A DNA stretch of 64,000 nt from Candidatus Poribacteria bacterium (lineage in GTDB: Bacteria > Poribacteria > WGA-4E > WGA-3G). This document shows positions 45,072-54,636 of the stretch, one piece after another. Within the stretch, counting starts at the first letter, position 1. Each line of letters opens with the position of its first letter. The position numbers and the translations under genes are program-made. The notes under the pieces are model-generated. The model saw nothing but the letters and a program-made list of their open reading frames with translations, was not told the origin of the DNA and did not search any database. The stretch is from positions 1 through 64,000 of the forward strand of contig JAJEIE010000029.1 of assembly GCA_022827625.1 (NCBI GenBank), in the 5' to 3' direction.

Positions 45072-45146
45072 CTATCGGCTGTCAAGGCGTTCGTTACGCT
45101 CACTATCGGCTGTCAAGGCGTTTGCTACGCTCGCTATCGGCTGCCA
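45072..45146. repeat. 31-bp tandem repeat, 2.4 copies
   Basis: Units at 45072-45102 and 45103-45133 (CTATCGGCTGTCAAGGCGTT then variable GCTACGCTC) are followed by a partial third unit to 45146. They lie between the ZIP stop codon and the next gene. The frame of the glucuronidase-like gene is open across them, which makes the longer ORF start misleading. Confidence 0.8.
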
Positions 45147-45187
45147 GAAAAGAGCTTCTCTTTCTGACCGCTACCCACCGGGCACTG

Positions 45188-47665
45188 ATGGTCACTTTGC
45201 TAACGACTGTCTTCTGTAGTGTAGTGTTCGTCTCCGCAGCAAGGAGTAACGAGATTCCGATTGCAGTGTCAGGGACCCCGAGGGCAACGCTTCAGGTTGG
45301 GGCGAACGCTTCGGCGCAGGAAGTATTCGCTGCTGAGGAGATCCAAACCTTTATCGAACAATTCACGGGTGCTAAACTCGACATCCGCACCAACCGACAA
45401 CAGACAGAAACGCCAACGGTGATTGTGTTAGGCACGCCAGAATCGAACCCGACAATCGCTCAATTACAGGCAGACACAGGATTTTCGTTAGGGGAAGCAC
45501 TTGGAGATGAAGGCTATCATATCAAAACAATAGAAGTTGGGACTGAAATCGTTATCGTTGTCACCGCACATACAGAAAGAGGGGTCATCTACGGTGCGTA
45601 CGGTTTCATCGAAAACTGTATTACAGCGTTGACTGGTTTGACACCCGTGCATCCAGAGGTAGCGGTTGCTAAGGCGCGAGCACTGCTCGTGCCGTTTATG
45701 GATGAGACATCGGCTCCGTTTTATCCCGTGCGTGCTGTGTTAGAGATAGAGAACCCGGACTGGTTGGCGCGTCACCGCGTCAACATGAGTGGCGGTGAAG
45801 GCGTGTGGACCGGGACTGGTATTGAAGACGGGTTTGGAACGGCGTTCAAATATGTTGACACACCTGCATTTGAGGCGTTGCAAGATGAACCGATAGGGCA
45901 GCGCCGCGAACGTATTGCGATCCTACAAGAGCGATTCGATGCCCTGAAGCGGCGTGGGATCGATGCTTATCTCTTTATGTACGTAACGGGTGAACCCACA
46001 GAGGCACTGATTCGACAACGTCCTGATGTTCTGGGACCCACGGTCGCCTACGGTGCGTCTCGGAATGAAGTGTCTTATCGTCCGTTTTGCTGGTCAAAGC
46101 CTGAATTTCATACGCTTGCGAGGGAACTGATTCAGGCGATCGTGCGTACCTACCCTGGGCTTGGTGGCTTTCATCTCCGTTCTTGGGGACACGAGACGCG
46201 GGCGTGCGATTGCCCGGATTGTGGCGACAGAACGGAACAGGGTCAAGCCAAACTCTGGCAGGTCTATTTCACAATCATTAACGCTGCGCGGCAGATACGC
46301 CCGGATTTCAAATTTTACATCTCTGGGTATGACAGCAGCTGGCTTAAGGACGCAGCGGGTGTTTACGCACGACAGTTACCGAAAGGTACGCTCTTCTCGC
46401 GAAAGTGGGGTGCAGACGGCGAACCGGTTGTTGATGCAGGTGTGCCTATTCCGCAAATCAGAGCACTCGGTGAAATGGGGCATCGCTTCATAATTCTCTC
46501 ACACGAAGTGGAAGAGGTAATGCCGCTCTGGATGCTGGAAAGTGATCTGTTTGTGCAAGGGGTTCGACAACTCGCCAATAACCCAGAAGTTATCGGTTTG
46601 AGTGGGTTCACTGTTCAAGGTGCAACCCAAGGCTTGGGATACCTCGACCGGCTTGTCAGTGCCCGTCTTAATTGGGACATCGAACTCGACCATTTTCAAC
46701 TCCTTCAAAACGAGTTGATAGCCCGATATGGTCGTGAAGCGGGACCAAACATTTTAAACGCCTTGCGGGTAAACGGATGGAATATGGCGAGTTACTTTTC
46801 GGATTACGCTGGGTCTTTGACTATAGGTGGCACGTACGGTAGCGGTTCGGCTGGACTCGCAACACGATTGTGGAATCTGATAGGACAGCGGGCGGTTGAG
46901 GATACGTTGGCTATTCCTGAATTGGAGATTGCCGAAGTTGCGGTGAACCGATTTACGGCACTTTTGGCACCCCAACAACAAGCCGCAAACGAGATACGGG
47001 CAGCAAGTGAGATCGCAGAACCGTTTGACGCCGAAGCCACCGAGGACCTACGCGATGCCGTTCATTTGATGGAGTTGTGGGTGCTACTTTTTGAGAGTCG
47101 TGCTAAATTAGTAGAGGCAATCACACTCGGTTATGAACCGGGGACGGAAGAGACTGTTCGTGCGAAACTTACGAGTGCAATAGAGTTTTCAAAATCCATA
47201 CAACCGCATATAAAAGGGATTGAGGAGTTCGTTCCGCTTTTTGGATACTCACATCGGACGATTGAAGCGGAACTGTTAAGTACTTTAAACGCAGAAGTCG
47301 CTTGGTTGACGAGTTTCGATTACGAGACGCTTCAGAAACACGATGAGGATTTCTCGCCAGAGGAAACCCCATTCAGAATTTGGGATGTTCACAACTATCC
47401 GAACCCTTTGAAGCGAGAAACGACATTTACGTATCAGTTATCGCTGGATGCAGACGAGACTTCTATCACAATTTACACGACATCAGGACGAGCGGTAAAC
47501 GTGCTGAGAGAGGTTTCAGGGAACGAGGGTTACAATGAGGTTATGTGGGACGCACGAGATGCCGATGGCGTGTTGCTTGCCAATGGAGTCTATTTTTACA
47601 GAATACGGGCTGTTGCTGGAGAACAGACGGCGCAAACACTTGGACGTTTAGCAGTGTTAAGATAG
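45188..47665 (+). CDS. Secreted alpha-glucuronidase-like protein with C-terminal FlgD-like domain
   Basis: An 825-residue protein from ATG 45188, chosen because a signal peptide (MVTLLTTVFCSVVFVSAARS) begins there and the upstream codons lie in a tandem repeat. Residues about 20-160 form an N-terminal domain like those of GH67 and GH115 enzymes (RGVIYGAYGFIENC). The middle has FHLRSWGHETRACDCPDC and VQGATQGLGY, like a catalytic barrel. The C-terminus (NYPNPLKRETTFTYQLS, then DADGVLLANGVYFYRI) is the FlgD Ig-like or type IX-like sorting domain. Activity is inferred by resemblance only. Confidence 0.65.
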   Translation: MVTLLTTVFCSVVFVSAARSNEIPIAVSGTPRATLQVGANASAQEVFAAEEIQTFIEQFTGAKLDIRTNRQQTETPTVIVLGTPESNPTIAQLQADTGFSLGEALGDEGYHIKTIEVGTEIVIVVTAHTERGVIYGAYGFIENCITALTGLTPVHPEVAVAKARALLVPFMDETSAPFYPVRAVLEIENPDWLARHRVNMSGGEGVWTGTGIEDGFGTAFKYVDTPAFEALQDEPIGQRRERIAILQERFDALKRRGIDAYLFMYVTGEPTEALIRQRPDVLGPTVAYGASRNEVSYRPFCWSKPEFHTLARELIQAIVRTYPGLGGFHLRSWGHETRACDCPDCGDRTEQGQAKLWQVYFTIINAARQIRPDFKFYISGYDSSWLKDAAGVYARQLPKGTLFSRKWGADGEPVVDAGVPIPQIRALGEMGHRFIILSHEVEEVMPLWMLESDLFVQGVRQLANNPEVIGLSGFTVQGATQGLGYLDRLVSARLNWDIELDHFQLLQNELIARYGREAGPNILNALRVNGWNMASYFSDYAGSLTIGGTYGSGSAGLATRLWNLIGQRAVEDTLAIPELEIAEVAVNRFTALLAPQQQAANEIRAASEIAEPFDAEATEDLRDAVHLMELWVLLFESRAKLVEAITLGYEPGTEETVRAKLTSAIEFSKSIQPHIKGIEEFVPLFGYSHRTIEAELLSTLNAEVAWLTSFDYETLQKHDEDFSPEETPFRIWDVHNYPNPLKRETTFTYQLSLDADETSITIYTTSGRAVNVLREVSGNEGYNEVMWDARDADGVLLANGVYFYRIRAVAGEQTAQTLGRLAVLR

Positions 47666-47714
47666 CCGTCAGCAGTCAGCGGAAATAGCTGCCAGCCAAT
47701 AAAGGAGGTCAATA

Positions 47715-48818
47715 ATGTTTCGTGTATGTACGCTATACCTGACGATTTTACTGTCAATAATGGGTTGTCAATCACAGACTTTGCAGGAACACCTTTTAGA
47801 ACCGCCCCAGCCGCTCACTAATTTTGCCCTGAGTCGGAACGGGGCAACTGCGGAAGCCTCGCAATCTGTCCCAAATCACCGTCCAGAAGAGGTGATAGAT
47901 GGCGATACCACTTCTGAGACGTGGAATGAAGGAAGCGGTTGGGGCAGCAGTTTAGAACATCTACGTACTTCGGATCTGAACAAGCGTCCTTATATAGCCG
48001 TGACGCTTGCTAAACCGGTTGACATTCGCAAAATTGTCATGTGGACGATTGACTCTGAGCAATATCCGGCACCGCAATTCGGGTTGAAGGACTATCGGAT
48101 TGAGTATTGGCACGGTACGGGTTGGGGACTTATCCCTTCAGGTGACACGAAAGATAAGCAGTATACAGCAAGGGATAACACCAAAGGTAAACGCGTTCAT
48201 GAGGTTCGTCAACGTCTCATTGCCAGCAAAATACGACTGGTGCCAGTCTCTTCAAATGATACAGTGCGCAACTACCAACACATGGCGGGGAGTCGACCGG
48301 TGTATGAAGTGGACGGTATCGCGCGTGTGATAGAATTGGAGGTTTGGGGGTATGCAGCACCAGAGGTGCATACGCTCAAGCAGATTGCACAGGGTATCCC
48401 GCCAGAAGCCATGGCGCGTCCTATCCCGGCAGTGGCTCAGGTAAGCAGAGAGCAAGGCGAACCGACGATTAAGGAGATTATCCAAGGGGTCTTAGACCGA
48501 TATGAACTGGGATATGATATGGCGGATTTGGCGCAGGTTATGTCCTGTTTCTCAGAGACTTACTTGTCCAATGGGCGGACATATCAAGACGTTGAAACAA
48601 AGGCATCACAGTTCTTTGAGGTTCACCATCAGATTGACATGACGTTGTCTGATATTGACATCCACCCTAACATTGCTGACGATACGGCGATCGTAACGGG
48701 TGGGTACACATTACAATACAGCCCGAAGGCGAACGGGAAAGTCGAACAGACATCGGGCAAACTGACGTTGGTTTTCGCGAATGAAGCGGAAACGTGGCGG
48801 ATTATTCGAGCAGAATAA
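47715..48818 (+). CDS. Lipoprotein with discoidin-like and SnoaL/NTF2-like domains
   Basis: A 367-residue lipoprotein; the signal peptide ends in LSIMGC and AAAGGAGG precedes the ATG. Residues about 40-215 resemble a discoidin (F5/8 type C) carbohydrate-binding domain: EEVIDGDTTSETWNEGSGWG, RPYIAVTLAKPVDIRKIVMW and ELEVWGYAAPE. Residues about 245-367 resemble an NTF2/SnoaL-like fold (LDRYELGYDMADLAQVMSCF, ending KLTLVFANEAETWRIIRAE). A sugar-binding surface protein is a plausible role; it directly follows the glucuronidase-like gene. Confidence 0.7.
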   Translation: MFRVCTLYLTILLSIMGCQSQTLQEHLLEPPQPLTNFALSRNGATAEASQSVPNHRPEEVIDGDTTSETWNEGSGWGSSLEHLRTSDLNKRPYIAVTLAKPVDIRKIVMWTIDSEQYPAPQFGLKDYRIEYWHGTGWGLIPSGDTKDKQYTARDNTKGKRVHEVRQRLIASKIRLVPVSSNDTVRNYQHMAGSRPVYEVDGIARVIELEVWGYAAPEVHTLKQIAQGIPPEAMARPIPAVAQVSREQGEPTIKEIIQGVLDRYELGYDMADLAQVMSCFSETYLSNGRTYQDVETKASQFFEVHHQIDMTLSDIDIHPNIADDTAIVTGGYTLQYSPKANGKVEQTSGKLTLVFANEAETWRIIRAE

Positions 48819-48864
48819 ACGCACGGTATTCGGAATTTGAACGGTACGCAAAAAAGGTTTGAAA

Positions 48865-49728
48865 ATGGCACAAGATCAATCTAACCAATGTAAAGCAAAG
48901 CCAAATTCCACCGACACGGGCAGAATTTGGGCAAAGTCCTATATCAACGATGGCTATTTAATGCTGCCAGATGTCATCACATCAAAAGAATGCGAAGCGT
49001 TGAAAGCAGAGATGTTGAAAATCTTTCGAGGGGATTACCCGTGCGAAGCAATTCCACCAATGCCAGAGACTGCAAGCGAAATGGAAGTACTGGATCGGAT
49101 CATGTGCGTCGGTGAACCCCATGTCTTTAGTCCGTTGGTGCGACGTTACATCGAACATCCAAAAATCTGTGAAGTGCTTCGAGTCATCGTAGGCGCGCAC
49201 ATTCCGTTTTGGGATGGTGGTGTGAAGTGCATGCAGTCGATGATGTTAAGCAAAGTCCCAGGACATACAGGTAACCCGTGGCATCAAGATGAACACCCGA
49301 TTCCGACACGGGATAGATCACTCATTGGTGTTTGGATTACGTTAGACGATGCGACAGTTGAAAATGGATGCCTTTGGGTCTTACCGAATAGTCATCGCGC
49401 TGGTGTCATTTACGACCGGTTTCCGCACGACAAACGCCATGAATTCGATAGTTGTCACGAAGCTGCGGGTTTTGATGACACAGGCGAAATCCCGATTGAG
49501 ATGTCAGCCGGTAGTACTCTTTTTTTCAACGGTTACCTTTTACACCGTTCTAAAAAGAACCGGAGCGACACATTCAGGCGCATCCTCGTGAGTCACTACT
49601 GTTCGACGGCATCGTGGTTAGGCTGGAAGGGACACCGGAATTATCGAGGTGTTATCACGGTTGCAGGAGAGGATCCGTATATCGACGAGGGATATGCCAC
49701 GCCGAATGTGTGGGCGCGATGGGAATAA
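48865..49728 (+). CDS. Phytanoyl-CoA dioxygenase-family (PhyH) protein
   Basis: A 287-residue Fe(II)/2-oxoglutarate dioxygenase from ATG 48865 (AAAAAGG upstream; a TTG six bases before is the alternative). GNPWHQDEHPIP carries the His and Asp ligands, GVWITLDDATVENGCLWVLP the beta-helix core, and GYLLHRSKKNRSDTFRRIL the second His and the 2-oxoglutarate Arg. The SYINDGYLMLPDV opening is typical. It is the third PhyH gene in the window, 46 nt after the discoidin lipoprotein, and may share its transcript. Confidence 0.9.
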   Translation: MAQDQSNQCKAKPNSTDTGRIWAKSYINDGYLMLPDVITSKECEALKAEMLKIFRGDYPCEAIPPMPETASEMEVLDRIMCVGEPHVFSPLVRRYIEHPKICEVLRVIVGAHIPFWDGGVKCMQSMMLSKVPGHTGNPWHQDEHPIPTRDRSLIGVWITLDDATVENGCLWVLPNSHRAGVIYDRFPHDKRHEFDSCHEAAGFDDTGEIPIEMSAGSTLFFNGYLLHRSKKNRSDTFRRILVSHYCSTASWLGWKGHRNYRGVITVAGEDPYIDEGYATPNVWARWE

Positions 49729-49741
49729 TGCGGCATGGAAG

Positions 49742-49765
49742 TGGCGAGGTTGGGAAACCTCGCCA
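49742..49765 (+). terminator. Strong hairpin after the PhyH gene
   Basis: TGGCGAGGTT (49742-49751), a 4-nt loop GGGA and AACCTCGCCA (49756-49765) form a 10-bp perfect stem, followed by GCATTTTCG. It sits 13 nt after the PhyH stop codon and could also serve the convergent FG-GAP gene. Confidence 0.6.
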
Positions 49766-49800
49766 GCATTTTCGTTTATCAAAGACTTAAATTGTAGCAG

Positions 49801-49845
49801 AAACTGTTAGTCTGTGGCGTGTGCAACGCAAACTAACAGTTTGCG
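49801..49845. repeat. Overlapping inverted repeats with two alternative folds
   Basis: AAACTGTTAGT (49801-49811) pairs with ACTAACAGTTT (49832-49842), while CGCAAACT (49827-49834) and AGTTTGCG (49838-49845) form a competing 8-bp hairpin with a 3-nt loop. The same 3' hairpin occurs in diverged form at 62652-62671. Confidence 0.6.
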
Positions 49846-49893
49846 GTACGAGAAGAAATCTTTCATCGAACTCACGTACATAAGCACCACAAT

Positions 49894-52671
49894 TTACTTC
49901 AAGATTACCATGCGGCGGGTGTGCTGATAATCACCCGCGGTGAATGTATAGAAGTAAATGCCGCTTGCAACAATTTCTCCAGTACTATCTCTACCGTCCC
50001 AGTATGCCGCTTTTTCTCGGCTGCGGTAGCTGCCGGGTTGCTGCGTCCCGAAATCTAAGTGGCGTACCAGCCTTCCACGGATGTCGTAGATTTCCACCGT
50101 GACCCCTGCCTGCTCCGCGAGGTTATAGGGGAACCAAGTTTCGGGATTAAACGGATTCGGATAGTTCTGGAAAATCGTCGTCTGTTTAATATGCCCGAAT
50201 GTCGTAAGCGTCTTCGATGTCGGATCAACAGAAAAAGGGACATCTGCGGAGCGGAATCCGAGATCAATTGGGTTATAGATAAAAGCGGATCCGGAGTTTC
50301 CTCCTGCATTATCATTCCCTTTAGCACCTACGATAGCGAAGGCACCGCCGATTGCCACCGATCCCCCGAACAGGTCGGATTGGTTTGTGCCAGCCGCAAC
50401 AACCCGCCGCTTCTCTACCCAAGATAATCCGTCACGTAGAAAAGCGTAAGCGGAACCTTTGTCGGCTTGGAGCGATGGATCTTCGTCCGGATCAACCAGT
50501 GGATGATCGTCCTTCCACGCGCCGATAATTGCCGTATCTTGGTGTAGCGCGACGGCTGCCCCGAATTCGTCGCCCGCTGCCCCATCAGTTGCAGTGAGTT
50601 TTGCCTGTTGGACCCAATCGTCTTGCGTCTCTACAAAGACATAAGCCGCGCCCATGTTTTCCAGATTCCGATTCTCCTTAGGTGATCCGATAAGCGCGGT
50701 TCTTTCGCTAAGATCGACTGCATAGCCGAATTCATCGCCAACACCGATATCATTTGGCAACAGTTGGCGGTTTTGCGTCCAGTTGTTGCCGCTGCGTGTA
50801 AAAAGAAAGGCAGCCCCTGAGTCGGGCCCCGCTGCGTCGCTGAGATGTGCCCCTACAAGCGCGTTATCGGCATAAACAGCGACAGCAGATCCGAATTCAT
50901 CTCCGGGTACAGCCCCTTGGTGCGTCAGTTTCGCCTGTTGTATCCAAGCATTTCCGTTTCGGACAAAAACATAGGCGGCACCGGAATCCGCCCCGACCTC
51001 ATCTTTGCCGTATGCACCGATTATAGCCGTATTCTCATGCACAGCAACAGTTGCTCCGAACTTATCGAACATTCCGATATCCGTTCCGATTAATTTCGCC
51101 TGCTGTACCCACTCCTCGGTCGCCCGGACGAAAACATAAGCTGCACCAGCCTCTGGTCCGGCATCATCAACCCCCGGTGCCCCGATAACTATTGTTTCAC
51201 CACTGACTGCAGCAGCATTTCCGAAGAGATCCCCGGCTTTCCCATCTGCAGCGGTCAGTTTTGCCTCTTGTAACCAAAGTGTCCCGCTCCGCTCAAAAAC
51301 ATAGGCAGCCCCGGCATTCGGTGCGAGGTCATCGTTTTGTTGTGCCCCGGAAACAGCAATATTAGCACTGATAGCGACAGCCGTTCCAAACTCATCATCA
51401 GAGGCGGTTTCGCCGTCACTCAACTTAGCCGTCTCGATCCAAGCAGCTTCTTCATTTTGCTGGAAAATATAAGCAGCACCCGAACTGGGTCCACCGGCAC
51501 TATGCCTCGGTGCCCCGGCGATAATTTCGTTCTCCGTAATCGCTACAGCAAACCCAAGCTGATCCCCGCCCTGTCTATCACCTGTGACTAACTTGGTATG
51601 TTGGTTCCAAAACGGCGGTTCATTTCGTGTAAAGATATAGGCAGCCCCGACCTCCTCCTCACCGACTATAGCCCCAGTGGCTCCGATGACAGCGGTTTCA
51701 CCTCTGATAGCCACAGAAACGCCGAAAGAGGTAGCACCATCATGGTCAATAGGTATCATCCGGATCCGGATGCGATTTCTTTTCTGCTCCCATCGGTTGT
51801 CTTCACGCTCATAAATGTAAGCCGCCCCGACCCCTCTATTGCGCGGCGAGGTCACGACGGCGAAATCTCCATCTACAGCGACAGCATATCCGAAGTTATC
51901 TTCTGCCTGCGTATTGTTACCAATAAGTTTCGCCTGTTGTGTCCATCCAAATTGGTCGCGTACAAAGACGTAGGCGGCACCAGCATCATTACCGGCTTCA
52001 TCATCGCGAGTTGCCCCGATGATGGCGGTATTGCCATCAAGTGCGACAGAAAAGCCGAAGTATGAGAAGTTAGCGCCATCGGGTGCGAGGATTTTGGCTG
52101 TTTGATACCAGCTGGCACCAATTCGTTCAAAAACATAGACAGCTCCACCATCTGCAAAGGGTTCATTGCCACGATGCGCCCCAACAAGAGCAGTGCTCTC
52201 ATCAATTGCTACGGAGATACCAAAATAGTCGCCCTGCGTTTCGTCAGATGCAACGAGTTTCGCCTGTTCGACCCATTCCGTACCCTGCCGTGTAAAGATA
52301 TAGGCAGCACCTGAGTTCGTTCCGACCCCATCCTTCCCGGGCACACCCACAATGACGTAATCGCCACTCACGGCGAGTGTTGTGCCGAGTTGATCGCCGC
52401 TTGTTGCGTCGCTGGCAGTTAGTTTTTGATGTTGTACCCATCCTGTTTCAGTACGAAGAAAGATTTGGAGCGACCCCGTATTCGTACCGATATCGGTGTC
52501 ATCCTTCGGAACACCTATTAAGGCATAATTACCACTGATACCGACACTCGTGCCGAGATTGTCCTGGAGGACGGCAGCGGTTGTGTTGAGTTGTACACGA
52601 TCAGCACTGCTCTGCATGACCACCCCTATTCCGAAAAATAAGGTCAGCATGATGACTTGCAATTTTCTCAC
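49894..52671 (-). CDS. FG-GAP repeat surface protein with C-terminal FlgD-like domain
   Basis: A 925-residue exported protein from a GTG start, with AGGAG 9 nt upstream. A signal peptide (residues 1-23, ending SSADR) is followed by about 14 repeats of 50-60 residues, each containing an FG-type start such as FGYAVAVDGDFAVVTSP or FGAAVALHQDTAIIGAW and a VGAAYVFVR-like end. FG-GAP repeats form an integrin-type beta-propeller or a longer solenoid. The C-terminal FQNYPNPFNPETWFPYNL and GIYFYTFTAGDY are the FlgD/type IX-like sorting domain, also seen in the glucuronidase-like protein. A role in cell-surface adhesion is likely. Confidence 0.88.
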   Translation of the reverse strand: MRKLQVIMLTLFFGIGVVMQSSADRVQLNTTAAVLQDNLGTSVGISGNYALIGVPKDDTDIGTNTGSLQIFLRTETGWVQHQKLTASDATSGDQLGTTLAVSGDYVIVGVPGKDGVGTNSGAAYIFTRQGTEWVEQAKLVASDETQGDYFGISVAIDESTALVGAHRGNEPFADGGAVYVFERIGASWYQTAKILAPDGANFSYFGFSVALDGNTAIIGATRDDEAGNDAGAAYVFVRDQFGWTQQAKLIGNNTQAEDNFGYAVAVDGDFAVVTSPRNRGVGAAYIYEREDNRWEQKRNRIRIRMIPIDHDGATSFGVSVAIRGETAVIGATGAIVGEEEVGAAYIFTRNEPPFWNQHTKLVTGDRQGGDQLGFAVAITENEIIAGAPRHSAGGPSSGAAYIFQQNEEAAWIETAKLSDGETASDDEFGTAVAISANIAVSGAQQNDDLAPNAGAAYVFERSGTLWLQEAKLTAADGKAGDLFGNAAAVSGETIVIGAPGVDDAGPEAGAAYVFVRATEEWVQQAKLIGTDIGMFDKFGATVAVHENTAIIGAYGKDEVGADSGAAYVFVRNGNAWIQQAKLTHQGAVPGDEFGSAVAVYADNALVGAHLSDAAGPDSGAAFLFTRSGNNWTQNRQLLPNDIGVGDEFGYAVDLSERTALIGSPKENRNLENMGAAYVFVETQDDWVQQAKLTATDGAAGDEFGAAVALHQDTAIIGAWKDDHPLVDPDEDPSLQADKGSAYAFLRDGLSWVEKRRVVAAGTNQSDLFGGSVAIGGAFAIVGAKGNDNAGGNSGSAFIYNPIDLGFRSADVPFSVDPTSKTLTTFGHIKQTTIFQNYPNPFNPETWFPYNLAEQAGVTVEIYDIRGRLVRHLDFGTQQPGSYRSREKAAYWDGRDSTGEIVASGIYFYTFTAGDYQHTRRMVILK

Positions 52672-52856
52672 TTGTCTTTCTCCTATTTAACGTTTCTTCA
52701 GGCGCCTCAGAATAAAAAATAGATAACTTGCTCGGAGATTCCTTTTGACTTTATTTCCATTGCTTGCTAACACAGACTCCATTTATTAATGACACAATTT
52801 GCAGACGAAAAAGGTGCATTATTTCAAAAAACCGTAAAAAATCCGATGCGCTTGGG

Positions 52857-53483
52857 TCAACTTTCCTCGGATACAGTCAGCCTACAGATTGTTTTCACGG
52901 CATCATCGCCGTACCACAACGCCTCGCCATCCCAAGTAAGTCCATGCGGTTCGCCGGGGCATGCGACAGTCCTGAGAACCTCACCAGATTCAGGGTGGAT
53001 TCGGTAAATGATGCAATCATTTGTATCAGCGTTCCAAAGTGCCTCACCATCCCAAGCGAGCCCGTGTGCGCGACCGCCCGGTGTCGGGAGTTCAGCAAGG
53101 ATCTCGCCGGTTTCGGGAGACTGCTTCACGAAACGACTGGTGTTCATGTCAACGCTCCAAAGGTGTTCGCCATCCCACGCCAACCCGTGTGGCCCTTCGC
53201 CAGGAGACGAAAATTGTGTAACGATTTCGAGCGTCGGCACCCTGAGTTTGTAAAAAGTCTGCTGCCAGATGCTGTTATACCAGAGACATTCACCGTCTGA
53301 CTCTAAACCGGATGAACCCGGGAAAGCGGGTGAAAGCGTTAGCTCAACTTCCCCTGTCTGAGGATGGATTTTGTGGATAGGTCCGGGACCTTCAACACTC
53401 CAGAGTGACGTTCCCTGCCATGCGAGCCCATTCGTGCCAGCACCGGGAGCCGGTACTTGATGTTTAGGTGTTATTTCAGTCAT
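52857..53483 (-). CDS. Small beta-propeller protein (glutamine cyclotransferase/SMP-30-like)
   Basis: A 208-residue cytoplasmic protein with about five propeller blades recognisable by the repeated GLAWDGEHLWSVD, GLAWDGEALWNAD and GLTWDGEALWYGD. Blades of this wording occur in glutaminyl cyclotransferase-like and virginiamycin B lyase-like propellers. No signal peptide is present. It overlaps the end of queG by 8 nt, so it is probably cotranscribed. The substrate cannot be told. Confidence 0.7.
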   Translation of the reverse strand: MTEITPKHQVPAPGAGTNGLAWQGTSLWSVEGPGPIHKIHPQTGEVELTLSPAFPGSSGLESDGECLWYNSIWQQTFYKLRVPTLEIVTQFSSPGEGPHGLAWDGEHLWSVDMNTSRFVKQSPETGEILAELPTPGGRAHGLAWDGEALWNADTNDCIIYRIHPESGEVLRTVACPGEPHGLTWDGEALWYGDDAVKTICRLTVSEES

Positions 53484-54636
53484 TTTTTTCGTTTCTCCGC
53501 GATGGGCGTTCTGTTTCTAAAAGCGCGTCCTGAATTTCAGTAATCACCTTTGTCTGCGTCTCAACAGTTAATCGTGTCTGTAATATTCGTCTGGCGATGT
53601 CGCCTCCGATTCTCCCCAATGCCCATGCGGCGTGGCTTCGGATGAGAGGTTCGTCATCGGCTAACGCACTTTTGAGTACTGGAACAGCCCGCCGATCTCC
53701 CCAATTACCTATAGCAACGAGTACGTTCCGTAAGAACCCGCGGCGTTTGGCACGTTTGATCGGACTCCCTTTAAACCGTCTGCTAAACTCCTGCTGGGTC
53801 ATACCGATAAGTGATAGCAACTTAGGAGCAAGGTTTCCGTCGCGTGGATGGAACCCGGGTTCGGGTGTGGGAACGGCTTTGCTGTTCCACGGACAAACCT
53901 CTTGACAGATGTCGCACCCAAAAATCAGGTTCCCCATTTTAGGACGCAGTTGCTTCGGGATGCTCTCCTTTAGTTCAATTGTGAGATAAGAGATACAAAG
54001 CCGAGAATCCAAGAGATTCGGTTCAATAATCGCATCTGTCGGACATTCCTCAATGCAGCGTGTACATGTGCCGCAACTTCCACGGAGCGTCGGTGTCTCC
54101 GATTCCAAAGCGACACTGACGAGGATCTCAGAAAGAAAATACCACGAACCTGACTGCCAATGAATCAGATTCGTATTCTTACCAATCCAACCGATCCCTG
54201 CCTTTTGGGCATACTCCCTCTCAATAACCGGAGCAGTATCAACACAGACTCGAGTTTTCAATTCAGCTTCAGCAGCCTGTTTAATAAATTGAACGAGTGC
54301 TAAAAGCCGTTTCCGAATAAGTTCGTGATAGTCATCGCCCCAAGCATACCGGGAAATCTGCCCGCGTTCGGGATCCTCAGCGAGTGCTTTTGGTGGATCC
54401 ACCGTATAATAGTTCATTGCGAGGCTAATAACAGACTTTGCCTCTGCGAGGAGTTGACGGACATCCGTTTTGAGTGGAAGATGCTTCTCAAGATAGTGCA
54501 TCTCCCCGGCATATCCGTTTTTCACCCACTGTCGGTAGCGTGCGATTGTTTCACTGCGCGCTGCGGGTATAATTCCGACGAGTTCAAATCCGAGTTCGTG
54601 TGCGTGCGCTTGAATGCGTTGCGTTAGCGTTAACAT
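53476..54636 (-). CDS. queG: Epoxyqueuosine reductase
   Basis: A 386-residue protein starting at ATG 54636, which overlaps the pheA stop as TAATG; an upstream ATG at 54684 would run into pheA. DTAPVIEREYAQKAGIGWIG and NTNLIHWQSGSWYFLSEIL are QueG signatures for the cobalamin-binding domain. CGTCTRCIEECP and CDICQEVCPW bind two [4Fe-4S] clusters. The C-terminal third contains HEAT-like repeats (LIRSHAAWALGRIGG). It removes the epoxide oxygen in the last step of queuosine synthesis. queF lies at 26.4 kb. Confidence 0.95.
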   Translation of the reverse strand: MLTLTQRIQAHAHELGFELVGIIPAARSETIARYRQWVKNGYAGEMHYLEKHLPLKTDVRQLLAEAKSVISLAMNYYTVDPPKALAEDPERGQISRYAWGDDYHELIRKRLLALVQFIKQAAEAELKTRVCVDTAPVIEREYAQKAGIGWIGKNTNLIHWQSGSWYFLSEILVSVALESETPTLRGSCGTCTRCIEECPTDAIIEPNLLDSRLCISYLTIELKESIPKQLRPKMGNLIFGCDICQEVCPWNSKAVPTPEPGFHPRDGNLAPKLLSLIGMTQQEFSRRFKGSPIKRAKRRGFLRNVLVAIGNWGDRRAVPVLKSALADDEPLIRSHAAWALGRIGGDIARRILQTRLTVETQTKVITEIQDALLETERPSRRNEKND

